Shown here piece after piece: positions 31,219 through 40,202 of a stretch of DNA of 64,000 nucleotides. Made by a program: the position numbers and the translations under genes. Each line of letters starts with the position of its first letter. The first letter of the stretch is position 1. Source of the DNA: Clostridium_I sp963725425 (GTDB lineage Bacteria; Bacillota; Clostridia; Clostridiales; Clostridiaceae); the NCBI GenBank assembly GCA_963725425.1, contig CAVRYJ010000041.1:1-64000 (forward strand). Reading direction: 5' to 3'. The notes under the pieces are model-generated. The model was not told the origin of the DNA and did no database searches. It saw only the letters and a program-made list of their open reading frames with translations.

Positions 31219-31512
31219 ATGATAATGAGAAAGTATGAAACTCTATTCATATTGGAACCATCATTAGACGAGGAAGCTCTTAAAGCTGGCGTCGAAAAGT
31301 TCAAAGGTGTAATTGAAAATGGTGGTGGAACAGTAGATAACGTTGATGATTGGGGCAAGAGAAAACTTGCATATGAAATAAAGAAAGTTAATGAAGGTTT
31401 TTATACATTGATAAACTTCACAGCTGGTACTGAATTACCAAAAGAATTAGATCGTGTATTCAGAATTACTGATGGTGTTGTAAGACACATGATAATAAGA
31501 GAAGAAGAATAA
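31219..31512 (+). CDS. rpsF: Ribosomal protein S6
   Basis: 97 residues. MRKYETLFILEPSLDEE and GFYTLINFTAG with the C-terminal DGVVRHMIIREEE are S6 marks. AGGAGGT lies eight bases before the ATG at 31219; a second ATG two codons on is also possible. First gene of rpsF-ssb-rpsR. Confidence 0.97.
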   Translation: MIMRKYETLFILEPSLDEEALKAGVEKFKGVIENGGGTVDNVDDWGKRKLAYEIKKVNEGFYTLINFTAGTELPKELDRVFRITDGVVRHMIIREEE

Positions 31513-31530
31513 TTTAGCGGTGGTGTTAAA

Positions 31531-31992
31531 ATGAACAAAGTTGTTTTAATAGGCAGACTAACTAAGGACCCTGAGCTCAAGTTTACTCCGGGAAATGGAA
31601 ATGCTGTTGCCACCTTTACTGTAGCAGTTGATAGAAGACTTCCAAATAAAGATGGTGTTAGAGAGGCCGATTTTGTTCCAATAGTAGTATGGGGCAAACA
31701 AGCTGAATCTACAGCTAACTACATGAGCAAAGGAAAGCTTATAGGAATTAGTGGTAGAATACAAACCAGAACTTATGATGCAAAAGATGGCACAAGAAGA
31801 TATGTGACGGAAGTAGTTGCTGAAGAAGTGCAATTCCTTGAATGGGGAGGCAATAAAGCCTCTACAGGAGCGGATGAAAATCAATCTGATTCAATGAGAG
31901 ATACAAACAGGCCAAGTGCCGGTAGAGATATGAATAAATCAAGTATTGGTGCAGATATTACTCCAATAGATGATGGTGATATACCGTTCTAA
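31531..31992 (+). CDS. ssb: Single-stranded DNA-binding protein
   Basis: 153 residues. An OB fold (NKVVLIGRLTKDPELKFTPGNG, WGKQAESTANYMSKGKLIGISGRIQTR) is followed by a flexible D/S/N-rich tail that ends DDGDIPF, the conserved tip that binds replication and repair proteins. It lies between rpsF and rpsR as in most Firmicutes. Confidence 0.97.
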   Translation: MNKVVLIGRLTKDPELKFTPGNGNAVATFTVAVDRRLPNKDGVREADFVPIVVWGKQAESTANYMSKGKLIGISGRIQTRTYDAKDGTRRYVTEVVAEEVQFLEWGGNKASTGADENQSDSMRDTNRPSAGRDMNKSSIGADITPIDDGDIPF

Positions 31993-32016
31993 ACTTTTAG
32001 GTAAGGAGGAGAAAAA

Positions 32017-32292
32017 ATGAGCAGAGATAATGGAAACAGTAAAGAAGGAAGAGACGCTAAAAAAAGGTGCTCCAAGAGGAAGAAGAATGAAGAAGAAGAT
32101 TTGTTCTTTTGCATCGATAAAGCTGTCCACGTAGATTACAAAGACATTAATAAATTAAGAAAATATATCACAGAAAGAGGAAAGATTCTACCTAGAAGAA
32201 TTTCTGGAAACTGTGCAAAACATCAAAGAATGTTAACAGAAGCTATTAAGAGAGCAAGAAACATAGCCTTACTACCATACACTACTGAGTAG
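32017..32292 (+). CDS. rpsR: Ribosomal protein S18
   Basis: 91 residues. The core VDYKDINKLRKYITERGKILPRRISGNCAKHQR and RARNIALLPYT is typical. The N-terminus has a longer charged stretch (KKRCSKRKKNEEED) before FFCIDKAV than common S18 proteins. AAGGAGG precedes the ATG. Confidence 0.97.
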   Translation: MSRDNGNSKEGRDAKKRCSKRKKNEEEDLFFCIDKAVHVDYKDINKLRKYITERGKILPRRISGNCAKHQRMLTEAIKRARNIALLPYTTE

Positions 32293-32338
32293 TTACAGTT
32301 GGCAAGTGACAAGTTTTCATAATTGGTGAAAATGCTCA

Positions 32339-32449
32339 GGGATGCATGTGGATTTGTTTACAAATCTGCTTGCATCCCTTTTTTATCGATTTTTCGGGCT
32401 TCATCCGAAAAATCTTCCTTAACTTGTCACTTTTAACCCTTAACTTTTA
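32339..32449. repeat. Modular terminator-linked repeat, copy 1 (inverted orientation)
   Basis: Three modules: a terminator with arms GGGATGCA/TGCATCCC and GATTTGT/ACAAATC then six Ts (32339-32384); a hairpin GATTTTTCGG (32388-32397) with CCGAAAAATC (32405-32414); and a CTTGTCACTTTTAACCCTTAA tail carrying inverted GTGACAAG. Copies 2 and 3 (37604, 46069) have the same modules in the other order. The terminator serves rpsR. Confidence 0.65.
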
Positions 32450-32455
32450 ACTGAA

Positions 32456-33517
32456 TTATTTGGGTTCCCATCCACCTAAAACGTTTTTCTCAGTGCAGTT
32501 TTTCGCTTCTTTTTGAAAGCTGTTTTCTTGAGGCGTTTTGAGTTGCACCAGGTCCTTTATTTTCGTATTCATAAAATCTAGAACTCTCAGGTGTAAAATA
32601 AATTAGATTACCGTCTTTGTCTTTTCCATGCATTTTTTCCCAGCCATTTATAGTAATATGGGAGTACATAGTACAATTTATATAAATTACGCTACCTACA
32701 GCATTTGGGTCAGCTTCTCGATTACCATTTGCAAATAATGTTGTAGGGTGCCAAGGTCTGCCCAGGGAAACAGTGTGCGAATTCATTTTAGTACTCCCTT
32801 TTTTTATATTGCACTTATAAAAAACAAACCCATACTTATTCGAAATATTTGTACTTGCAGCAGTTATATATCCATTATCAGTATCACTACCCATATCTAA
32901 AGATACTATGTCACATTTGTTAAAAAATGCTTGTCCAGCGCCAAAGATAAAATCAATACACCCAGAGATATAGCAATTTGTAAAATATTGAGTTCCTGAA
33001 TTAGCATACAATGTGTCTTGGTATCCTAGAAGTCTACAATCTTTAATATAGGCATGATTGCTATCTTTATCAAGTTTAAGTGCAACTGCTTGAGGGTTTG
33101 CAAGCTTTGATCCACTGTATCAGCTTTTATTATATTTTTAGGATAATCAAAAGCATTTTCAAAAGTTAAATTTTCTGCTTTAAAGTTTTCAGCAATAACA
33201 GAGCAACTAGCAGAACCGAATGTTCCATAAGTTGTTCCATCAGGTCTTTTAGTTGAATTGGCTACATCATAGGTGATTTTTGTCTTATTCATATTTTCAC
33301 CAATAAATGTGATATTTGGTTTACCAACAGTAATTTTTTCGTGATAACGTCCAGATTTTATAAATATTATATATTCAGTTTTTGATGCTTTTGGAGCTGC
33401 TGCTAAAGCTGCTGTAACTGTTTTATAAGTTTCAATTCCATTTACTTTTTCGCCATCAGAACCAGTAAAACTAGTATTAACTACAGCATTGTAAGATGTA
33501 ATTGTTGTGTTTTTCAT
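32456..33517 (-). pseudogene. Pectinesterase family protein, two apparent frameshifts
   Basis: Reading 33517-33026, 33011-32490 and a short C-terminal frame to the TAA at 32456 gives about 353 residues of pectinesterase (PF01095). Motifs: GRYHEKITV, NLTFENA, the QAVAL and LGYQDTLYANSGTQYF blocks, GCIDFIFG (catalytic Asp) and LGRPW. The first break is fixed by one G in GTGGATC (near 33118), the second by dropping an A near 32507. Both can be assembly errors, so it may be intact. No signal peptide is visible at the start, so a cytoplasmic enzyme acting on imported pectin fragments is likely. A cre-like site lies upstream. Confidence 0.82.
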
Positions 33518-33600
33518 GTTATTACCTCCATAATATAGATTTTACATAAAATATTAAAAGTAAGTTTTAGTTGGAAATATTAATATTGGGATACAATATT

Positions 33601-33651
33601 AGTATATTAAATATTATTAAAAAAATCAATGATAACATGCAAACGTTATCA
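33601..33651 (-). promoter_or_regulatory. Pectinesterase promoter with cre-like CcpA site
   Basis: On the minus strand TTGATT (33629-33624), 17 bases and TATACT (33606-33601). Just upstream, plus strand 33637-33651 reads ATGCAAACGTTATCA, an exact match to the cre consensus WTGNAARCGNWWWCA. It suggests carbon catabolite control; a LacI-type sugar regulator with a similar operator is an alternative. The rest of the 33518-33910 gap shows only AT-rich DNA. Confidence 0.65.
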
Positions 33652-33876
33652 ACATGTTTTAATGATAAAAGCTAAAGTTATGTTTCAGATTAAATTCAAG
33701 GTAATTATTGCATATTTACCATATAGGCATATAATAAATTATGAGGCAAAATACTTAAAAATATAAGTTATATGAAATAGGAGTTGTTTATTCAATGGAA
33801 AGTGGCCCGAAGTTTTGTTTTATAAAAATAAAAGAGAATAGTATTAAAAGGGTGTGCATATATAAATAAACCATGG

Positions 33877-33912
33877 ATAGTACATTCTTTTAATATGAGG
33901 AGGATGTACTAT
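33877..33912 (+). promoter_or_regulatory. Stem-loop around the ribosome binding site of the CBS-domain gene
   Basis: ATAGTACAT (33877-33885) and ATGTACTAT (33904-33912) are perfect inverted repeats. GAGGAGG lies in the loop and the ATG at 33911 begins in the 3' arm, so folding would expose the ribosome binding site but hide the start. Confidence 0.45.
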
Positions 33913-35141
33913 GGAAATGAATAGTTTTTATTTAAGTAGAATCCTTGGAAGTAAAGTTTTTACAGAAGACAGCAGATTTTTTGGAAAAATAAAGGATATT
34001 GGTGTTATAAACCGACTAAAAAATCCAAGAGTTGAGGCTGCAAAAGTAAAGACCAAAAAAGGAATTATAAACCTTAAATGGAAGAATGCATTTGTAAAAA
34101 AAGAAAATGGTCAATATAAAGTAATCATCAATAAGATTGAAGATATTAATTTGGATGACGTGATGTTTTTAGGACAGCATGTATTAGACAAACAAATAAT
34201 TGATGTAAATGGAAGAAAAGTTGTTAGGGTAAATGATATAAGGTTATTAAACTATGGTACAAACGTTTTTGTAGTTGCCGCAGATATTGGAACAGAAGGA
34301 ATTCTTAGGAGATTAGGAGTTGCAAAGCCAATAGTTAGAATGGGTTTCAAATTGTCCAGTAAGCTTATCTTATGGAATGATGTAGAGACAATTTTTAGAT
34401 CAAACGAAAATATTATGCTTTCAAAAACCTATAATAAATTATCAATCCTTCATCCATCAGATTTAGCGGATATTATAGAAGATTTTGATGAAAATACTGG
34501 TATGATGATTTTCTCTAGTCTAGATAATGCTAAGGCAGCGGATGTACTAGAAGAAATGCAGGAGAATAAACAACTAAATTATATAAAAGGTTTGAATACG
34601 GATAAAGCGGCCGATATTCTCGGGGAAATGCCAGCTGATGAGGTGGCAGACATATTAGATGGACTAAGTGCACTTAAGGCTGAAGAGTTACTAAACACTA
34701 TGGAAAAGAATGCTTCAGAGGAAGTAAGGGGACTTTTAGAATATAAAAGCGATGAAGTTGGAAGTCTTATGTCTACTGAGTTTGTTGCATTAAAATGTAA
34801 TTTAACGGTTGAAAAGGCTATGGAAATGCTTAGAAGAGATAAAGCCAAATGAAGACGTTATGTATTATATTTATGTTGTTAACAATAAGAATAAACTAAA
34901 GGGAGTAATATCTTTAAGGGATATTATAGTTGGTGATCCTAAAGATAGTCTTGAAAACATCATGCATAAACAATTTCCATATATATATGATAAAGATGAC
35001 ATACATGATTTAATTAAGATAATTTCAAAATATAATCTTATGGCTATAGCAGTTATAGATAATGAAAAAGATTTACTTGGTAATGTTATTATAAATGACA
35101 TAGTATATGAAATACTAAAGAAAAACAAAAAAATAGGCTAG
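33911..35141 (+). CDS. PRC-barrel / MgtE_N / CBS-domain protein, apparent frameshift
   Basis: Two frames, 33911-34852 and 34809-35141, join near 34845 to about 410 residues. Order: two PRC-barrel-like halves (residues 1-160), MgtE N-terminal helices with repeats of the type AADILGEMPADEVADILDGL, then a CBS pair (DEVGSLMSTEFVALKCNLTVEKAMEMLRR, YYIYVVNNKNKLKGVISLRDI). The MgtE pore is absent, so it is a soluble regulator-like relative, not a magnesium channel. The shift needs one base removed or two added (not in a clean homopolymer), so this one may be real. Function unknown. Confidence 0.72.
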
Positions 35142-35177
35142 ATTAGTATGTTATGCATATGGAATTAAATAAGAAAA

Positions 35178-35202
35178 AGGGAAGACTAAAAAAATCTTCC
35201 CT
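35178..35202. terminator. Hairpin after the CBS-domain gene
   Basis: AGGGAAGA and TCTTCCCT with an A-rich loop. The T run follows on the minus strand only, so it is a weak plus-strand terminator. Confidence 0.5.
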
Positions 35203-35269
35203 ATATTAAGAATTAACGTCTCAGGCAGGGATAGGAAAATTTTTTTAGATAAGGCTGAAGGTGAGAACT

Positions 35270-36748
35270 ATGATATTTGATATAAAATTACAGGTTAAAA
35301 CTCCAGCGTATATACAGATAAAAAATTATTTCAAAGATATGATATTAAAGGGTATGCTTCTAAAGGATGAAAAATTACCTTCTACTAGGGAACTTGCAGA
35401 AATCCTTAAGGTAAGCAGAAATACTATAATAACAGCTTATGAATTTTTAGAGGATGAAGGTCTTATATACATAAAAAAGGGTCAAGGGGCTTTTGTAAAG
35501 CATATACATGTTCATAGCCTAGAAAAATGGAGTTTATCATGGAAAAAACAAATAACAAAATACGCTGGAGACTCAGAAAAATTAGATATAATGAAACATG
35601 AAATTCTATATAAAAAAGGTATGATTTCATTTAAAAGCATAGCACCTGATGAAAATTTGTTTAATATTGAGGATTTTAAAAGAGCATTTTTAAATAGGAT
35701 TGCTTTAGAGGGAAATAAACTTCTGAATTATGGTTATGCAATAGGTTATAAACCTCTTATTGAATATCTTCTTCAGTATATGGAGAGCAAAGGCATTAAT
35801 ACTGAAAAAAAAAGTATTTTGGTAACCAATGGGTTTACAGAAGGTATGGATATGATTTTATCATCCATCACAAAGCGGGGAGATAATGTAATTACAGAAA
35901 ACCCAACTCATAATACAGTAATAAAACTTATGAAACTCCATGGGTTAAACATAATTGGAATAGATATGGATAAAGATGGAATGAAAGTGGATTTGCTTAG
36001 AGCAAAACTTAAGGATAACAGGGTGAAACTTTGTTATTTGATACCTTCTTATCATAATCCAACAAGCATTGTTACATCAGCACAGAAAAGGGAAGAGATA
36101 TACAATATTTTAAAGGAATTTAGGGTTCCACTTATTGAAGATGGTTTTAACGAAGAACTTAGATATACTGGGTCACATATAGCGCCAATTGCTGCAATGC
36201 AAGGAGATGGTAATAGTGTGGTGTATATTGGTAGTTTTTCAAAAATACTTTTTCCCGGACTTAGAATAGGTTGGATACTAGCAGATGATGAACTTATATC
36301 TATACTGGAAAGTGTAAAAAGAAGTAGGAATATACATACATCTTTTTTAGATCAGGCGATTTTATATGAATATCTTAAAGAAGGTAATTTTGAAAAATAT
36401 ATTAAATTAATTAGAAAGGAATACAAGAGTAAGTACGAATTTGCTCTAAATTGTGCTGAGAAATATATAGAATATAGTTGTATATATGGGGAAGGCGGTA
36501 TGCATATATTCTTAAAATTAAAAGGAGTAGATGCTAGAGAGGTTTTAAGAGAGTGTGTTAACAAAAATGTAATATTTACGCCAGGTGATATTTTTTATGT
36601 GGATGGTGGTGGTAAAGACACTCTAAGGCTTGGAATTTCAAGGAATTCATTAGAAGAGATAGATATTGGCTTCAAAATTATAGGAGACGTAGTATATAGT
36701 TTACAAAAAACACCATTGCACAATAATAGTGAAATTGACTATAATTAA
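35270..36748 (+). CDS. MocR/PdxR-type regulator (GntR HTH + aminotransferase fold)
   Basis: 492 residues from the ATG at 35270 (AAGGTGAG upstream). Residues 5-75 form a GntR winged helix (LPSTRELAEILKVSRNTIITAYEFLEDEGLIY); the rest is a fold-type I aminotransferase domain with the PLP lysine in GSFSKILFPGLRIGW and PSYHNPTS. MocR regulators use PLP or amino compounds as signals; PdxR controls PLP synthesis. No PLP or GABA gene lies nearby, so the target is unknown. Confidence 0.88.
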   Translation: MIFDIKLQVKTPAYIQIKNYFKDMILKGMLLKDEKLPSTRELAEILKVSRNTIITAYEFLEDEGLIYIKKGQGAFVKHIHVHSLEKWSLSWKKQITKYAGDSEKLDIMKHEILYKKGMISFKSIAPDENLFNIEDFKRAFLNRIALEGNKLLNYGYAIGYKPLIEYLLQYMESKGINTEKKSILVTNGFTEGMDMILSSITKRGDNVITENPTHNTVIKLMKLHGLNIIGIDMDKDGMKVDLLRAKLKDNRVKLCYLIPSYHNPTSIVTSAQKREEIYNILKEFRVPLIEDGFNEELRYTGSHIAPIAAMQGDGNSVVYIGSFSKILFPGLRIGWILADDELISILESVKRSRNIHTSFLDQAILYEYLKEGNFEKYIKLIRKEYKSKYEFALNCAEKYIEYSCIYGEGGMHIFLKLKGVDAREVLRECVNKNVIFTPGDIFYVDGGGKDTLRLGISRNSLEEIDIGFKIIGDVVYSLQKTPLHNNSEIDYN

Positions 36749-36779
36749 AAAAGGTTATAAAAAATTAGGTGGGATATCG

Positions 36780-37601
36780 ATGAAAAAAGGATTGATAATA
36801 ATTGTTACAATAGCTATTGGAGTATCTTTAGCAGGTTGCAGTCCATTAACGACTAGTAGCAGTGCCGGGAATAAAAAAGCTCAAACGAATCAGATGTCAA
36901 ATGTTAATAATAGTGAAATATTCAAACCTATAGACGATAAAGTTAAAGCCATAAATGATAAAAAAGTTGATGACTATCTTTCATCTTATATAAGTGGGAC
37001 AACTATATATAAAAATGAAAAGTCAGAGAAAACTCAATATTTAGAAGATTATACTGTAAAAGCTAATGTTACAGATAAGCAGGTGCTTAACAAGACTGAT
37101 AATGCCGCACAGGTTCAATATGTAATAAGTACATCGAAATTAAAAGGACCAGCTTTTCTTGACAGTAAAGCTCTTTATGTAAGTAATTTGAAAAAGATAA
37201 ATGGGGAATGGAAAATAAGTAGTGAGAGTGTATTAAAAATTGAATTTACTAATGATGTGTTTAATACCGTAAACGATAATATACTTGCACTAAATAAAAA
37301 GGATATAAACGCATATATGGCTACTATAGATTCCACAGATACAACAGTTTATAGTAAATTTAAAGATAATCAATTAGATCAATTTGATAAATACAGTTTG
37401 ACTTATACCCTAGAATCAGCAGATATCATTGGATCTGTTGATGATAAAGATACAGCAGTTAAAGTTGTGGAGACTATTGTTAAAGATGATAGTTCCAATT
37501 ATCAGAACAATAGGACAACTGAAATGATACAACTAAAAAAAGTACAAGGCGTATGGAAAATCTATAAAGTTGAACCTAAGAAAACAGAAAACCTTAAATA
37601 A
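36780..37601 (+). CDS. Lipoprotein with two tandem NTF2-like domains
   Basis: 273 residues from the ATG at 36780 (AGGTGGG upstream). A signal peptide ends in the lipobox LAGC (about residue 20), so the protein is anchored outside the membrane. After an S/N-rich linker two similar halves follow, each with a helix (FKPIDDKVKAINDKKVDDYLSS; FNTVNDNILALNKKDINAYMAT) and ending in GEWKI or GVWKI, the pattern of SnoaL/NTF2-like folds. The halves probably arose by duplication. Function unknown. Confidence 0.72.
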   Translation: MKKGLIIIVTIAIGVSLAGCSPLTTSSSAGNKKAQTNQMSNVNNSEIFKPIDDKVKAINDKKVDDYLSSYISGTTIYKNEKSEKTQYLEDYTVKANVTDKQVLNKTDNAAQVQYVISTSKLKGPAFLDSKALYVSNLKKINGEWKISSESVLKIEFTNDVFNTVNDNILALNKKDINAYMATIDSTDTTVYSKFKDNQLDQFDKYSLTYTLESADIIGSVDDKDTAVKVVETIVKDDSSNYQNNRTTEMIQLKKVQGVWKIYKVEPKKTENLK

Positions 37602-37603
37602 AA

Positions 37604-37784
37604 CAGTGACAAGTGACAAGTGACAAGTGAAGGAAGATTTTCGGCTATGCCGAAAAATCAATGAAAAATGGGATGTAAGTATATTTAAACAAATATACTT
37701 ACATCCCGTTACATTCTAACTAAGACAATTATAATAGATTTTGTCTTTTAACTTGTCACTTTTAACTTGTTAAGTGCTTGTCAC
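37604..37784. repeat. Modular terminator-linked repeat, copy 2
   Basis: Three direct GTGACAA units (37606-37629), hairpin GATTTTCGG/CCGAAAAATC (37636-37659), long stem GGGATGTAAGTATATTT (37670-37686) with its exact complement (37691-37707), then inverted CTTGTCAC units (37751-37784). The whole is roughly palindromic and fills the gap between two convergent genes. Confidence 0.7.
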
Positions 37785-38700
37785 TAAATAATGTTAATGC
37801 TTTTTAAAAATTCACCAACAAGCCTATCGTAATCCTCCATGTTTTTTAAGTATGATTCTACGTGGTCAGCATTGGGGGCAATATAGAGCTTTCTAATCCC
37901 ATGGCTTTTAGCATTATATAAGTCTATACTCATTTTATGTGGAATATAATTATCATTCTCACCGTGAATAAAGAATATTGGTGTTTCAACGTCTGCAATA
38001 TCTTTTATAGGTGAAATTTGAGTATAAAACAAATTGGTGGTTATTTTAAATAGCAAACTTGAGATAGGTATCAGTGGAAAAGCTGGTAGGTGATAATCAG
38101 CCTTAATACGTACTTTAAATAATTCAGTAAGATCTGAATATGGACAATCAGCTATGTAGAAAGATATTCGTTTGTCAATATGAGAGTTTTGAAGAATAGT
38201 AGCAGCACCCATGGATTCACCCTGGATACCAACAACAGAACTTTGTCCACACTTTTCAAATACCCAATCAGTCACAGTTTTTAAATCAAATTTTTCGAAG
38301 TAACCATAACTGCAGTTTGGACCTCCACTTTTACCATGAAATCTGTGATCATAAATAACCACGTTAAAAGCTCTTTTTAGAAATATATTCATATATTTCA
38401 TGGAGCCAAATAAAGAATAGGTTATCCCATGGCAAAGTATTATTGTTTTTTTGAATTGTTATTTGGAAAAAATACTGTATGAAGCTTATATCCAAAGTTT
38501 GATTGTAAATAAAACTCTTGATTTTCTAGAGTGTCTATTAAGTTATCGTTTATAGCACCCAATTCTTTTTGCAGATTATAAGTTTCTTCATATCCACGGG
38601 TTTTCGGGAAACGTACTATGTTAGATAGGTATATTGCAGGTATAAATAAGAGCAAAACTATTAAAAATAACACAATAAAAATTAAAACCAAAAATAACAT
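37784..38700 (-). CDS. Alpha/beta hydrolase with membrane anchor, apparent frameshift
   Basis: Frames 38700-38440 and 38401-37784 join into about 305 residues if the A7 run near 38450 is A8; the junction then gives KKTIILCHGIT. An N-terminal membrane helix (residues 1-25) is followed by a serine hydrolase: oxyanion HG, nucleophile GESMG, acid in HGENDNYIP and histidine in NADHVES. YYxYGYF-like surroundings resemble BAAT/YqkD-type peptidase-lipases. Substrate unknown. The break is probably a lost base. Confidence 0.85.
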
Positions 38701-38865
38701 CTCCTTGCTATTAAAACTCTTTTATACTACTATTAAAATTATATCTCAAAAACAACATAAAGTCCTTATTAAATAGTTTTAATTTTTTATATAAAGGTGG
38801 TAGTTGCATAAACTTATAAAAATAACTAAAATAGATATAAAGGGTTTAAGGGGTGAGAGTTTTTT

Positions 38866-39182
38866 ATGAAGCAGGAAGATTTTAAGATAATGTCAAATAT
38901 TAAAATCATAGAGGAGTTAAAAGCAAATATAATATGCATTATAGGTGATTTATATAAACTTTTGCAAAGGGCAGTAATGTTGCGCAAAATTCTATACTGG
39001 AATGTATTTCCGGGGCAATAATATTGTTGTATATTTTAGGTAGCAGAATTGGTTATTCTCATATAGAAATAGATGATGAGATGAGAAAAAAATTGAAATT
39101 GGGTATAATTGAAGAGGATGACATTGAAAAGGATGGAAGAGATTTAAGTAAGTTGTATAATCACTTAAAAGAAAGAAGTTAA
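38866..39182 (+). CDS. MazG-like family protein, apparent frameshift
   Basis: No single frame spans it, but adding one base in TTTTGCAAAG (near 38967) gives about 105 residues: NIKIIEELKANIICIIGDLYKLL, then AKGSNVAQNSILECISGAIILLYILGSRIGYS and a charged C-terminus. This matches the short MazG-like family (PF12643), conserved before yybS in clostridia. GGGGTGAGAG precedes the ATG. True MazG proteins are nucleotide pyrophosphatases; activity here is not shown. Confidence 0.7.
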
Positions 39183-39209
39183 TTTGTGGCATAAAAGTAG
39201 GAGGATGAA

Positions 39210-40193
39210 ATGCAAAATAGAATAAATAATACTAGAGCGATGGTTGAATCAGGGGTAATGTCAGCAGTATTGGTGGTAATCATGCTTTTATCTAATTATG
39301 TTCCAGGGCTAGATATAGTAGCATACATCATATTACCAACAATCATTGCTTTAGTCTATGTTAAAAATGGATTTAAATATGCACTGAGTTCTTTGTTTAT
39401 AGCATTAATTCTTGGATTTGTTTTTATAAATATATTTACAGTCATATTATATGGGCTGGTGTTAATTTTTGTTGGGTTAACTTTAGGTTATTGCGTAAAA
39501 AATAAAAAGAAGGCTGTTAATACTATTTTATTTTCAAGTATAGGTTTTGTTATTGTTATGGCAATAGATATTTATATATTGCCACTGCTGGTATTTCCTA
39601 ATGGATTTATTGGGATGGTTAATAGTTTTGTAACTGCAGTTAATGAAGAAATAAAGGTTGGGAGAAATATTTATATAGCTGCAGGTGTAAGTAAAGCACA
39701 AATGGAACAATTGCTTCCTTCAACCTATGTACTTACAAATACAAAAGTATTTGAACTAATAGTTCCATTTATAATTATTACAGCAGGTATAGTTGCATTT
39801 GTAAATTATAAGATAACTGAAATGATATTTAAAAGAATAAAAATTGATATGGAAAAGAGAAGAAACCTTACATACTTTTTTATTCCAAATTTATTGCTAG
39901 CATTACTTATATTACTTGTTTGTATAGGATTGCTTTTGCAACACTTTAATATTCCATTTGGACAATATATTTATATTTTTTCTTGGGAATTATTTCAATT
40001 CCTTTTGATTTTAGATGCTATAGCATATTTAACTTATATATTTAGGCATAGATTTAACATGGCAAAGCCATTATGTATAATAATAATAATATTATTAATT
40101 GTAGTTCTTAATAACTGGTTTGTTATAATAGGAGTTATAGATAGTACATTTGATTTTAGAAAGCTTGATAATAATAGAATTAAAAAAGATTAG
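39210..40193 (+). CDS. YybS/DUF2232 membrane protein
   Basis: 327 residues, about eight membrane helices. The N-terminal ARAMVESGVMSAVLVVIMLLSNYVP-like block and placement directly before gdpP and rplI define the DUF2232 family. The fold resembles ECF-transporter S components; function is not established. AGGAGG precedes the ATG; nine bases separate it from gdpP. Confidence 0.85.
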   Translation: MQNRINNTRAMVESGVMSAVLVVIMLLSNYVPGLDIVAYIILPTIIALVYVKNGFKYALSSLFIALILGFVFINIFTVILYGLVLIFVGLTLGYCVKNKKKAVNTILFSSIGFVIVMAIDIYILPLLVFPNGFIGMVNSFVTAVNEEIKVGRNIYIAAGVSKAQMEQLLPSTYVLTNTKVFELIVPFIIITAGIVAFVNYKITEMIFKRIKIDMEKRRNLTYFFIPNLLLALLILLVCIGLLLQHFNIPFGQYIYIFSWELFQFLLILDAIAYLTYIFRHRFNMAKPLCIIIIILLIVVLNNWFVIIGVIDSTFDFRKLDNNRIKKD

Positions 40194-40202
40194 GTGGATA
40201 AT

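Noticed and set aside
30843..31358. 171-codon minus frame opposite mscS, DUF951 and rpsF
   Set aside because: It spans three real genes on the other strand.
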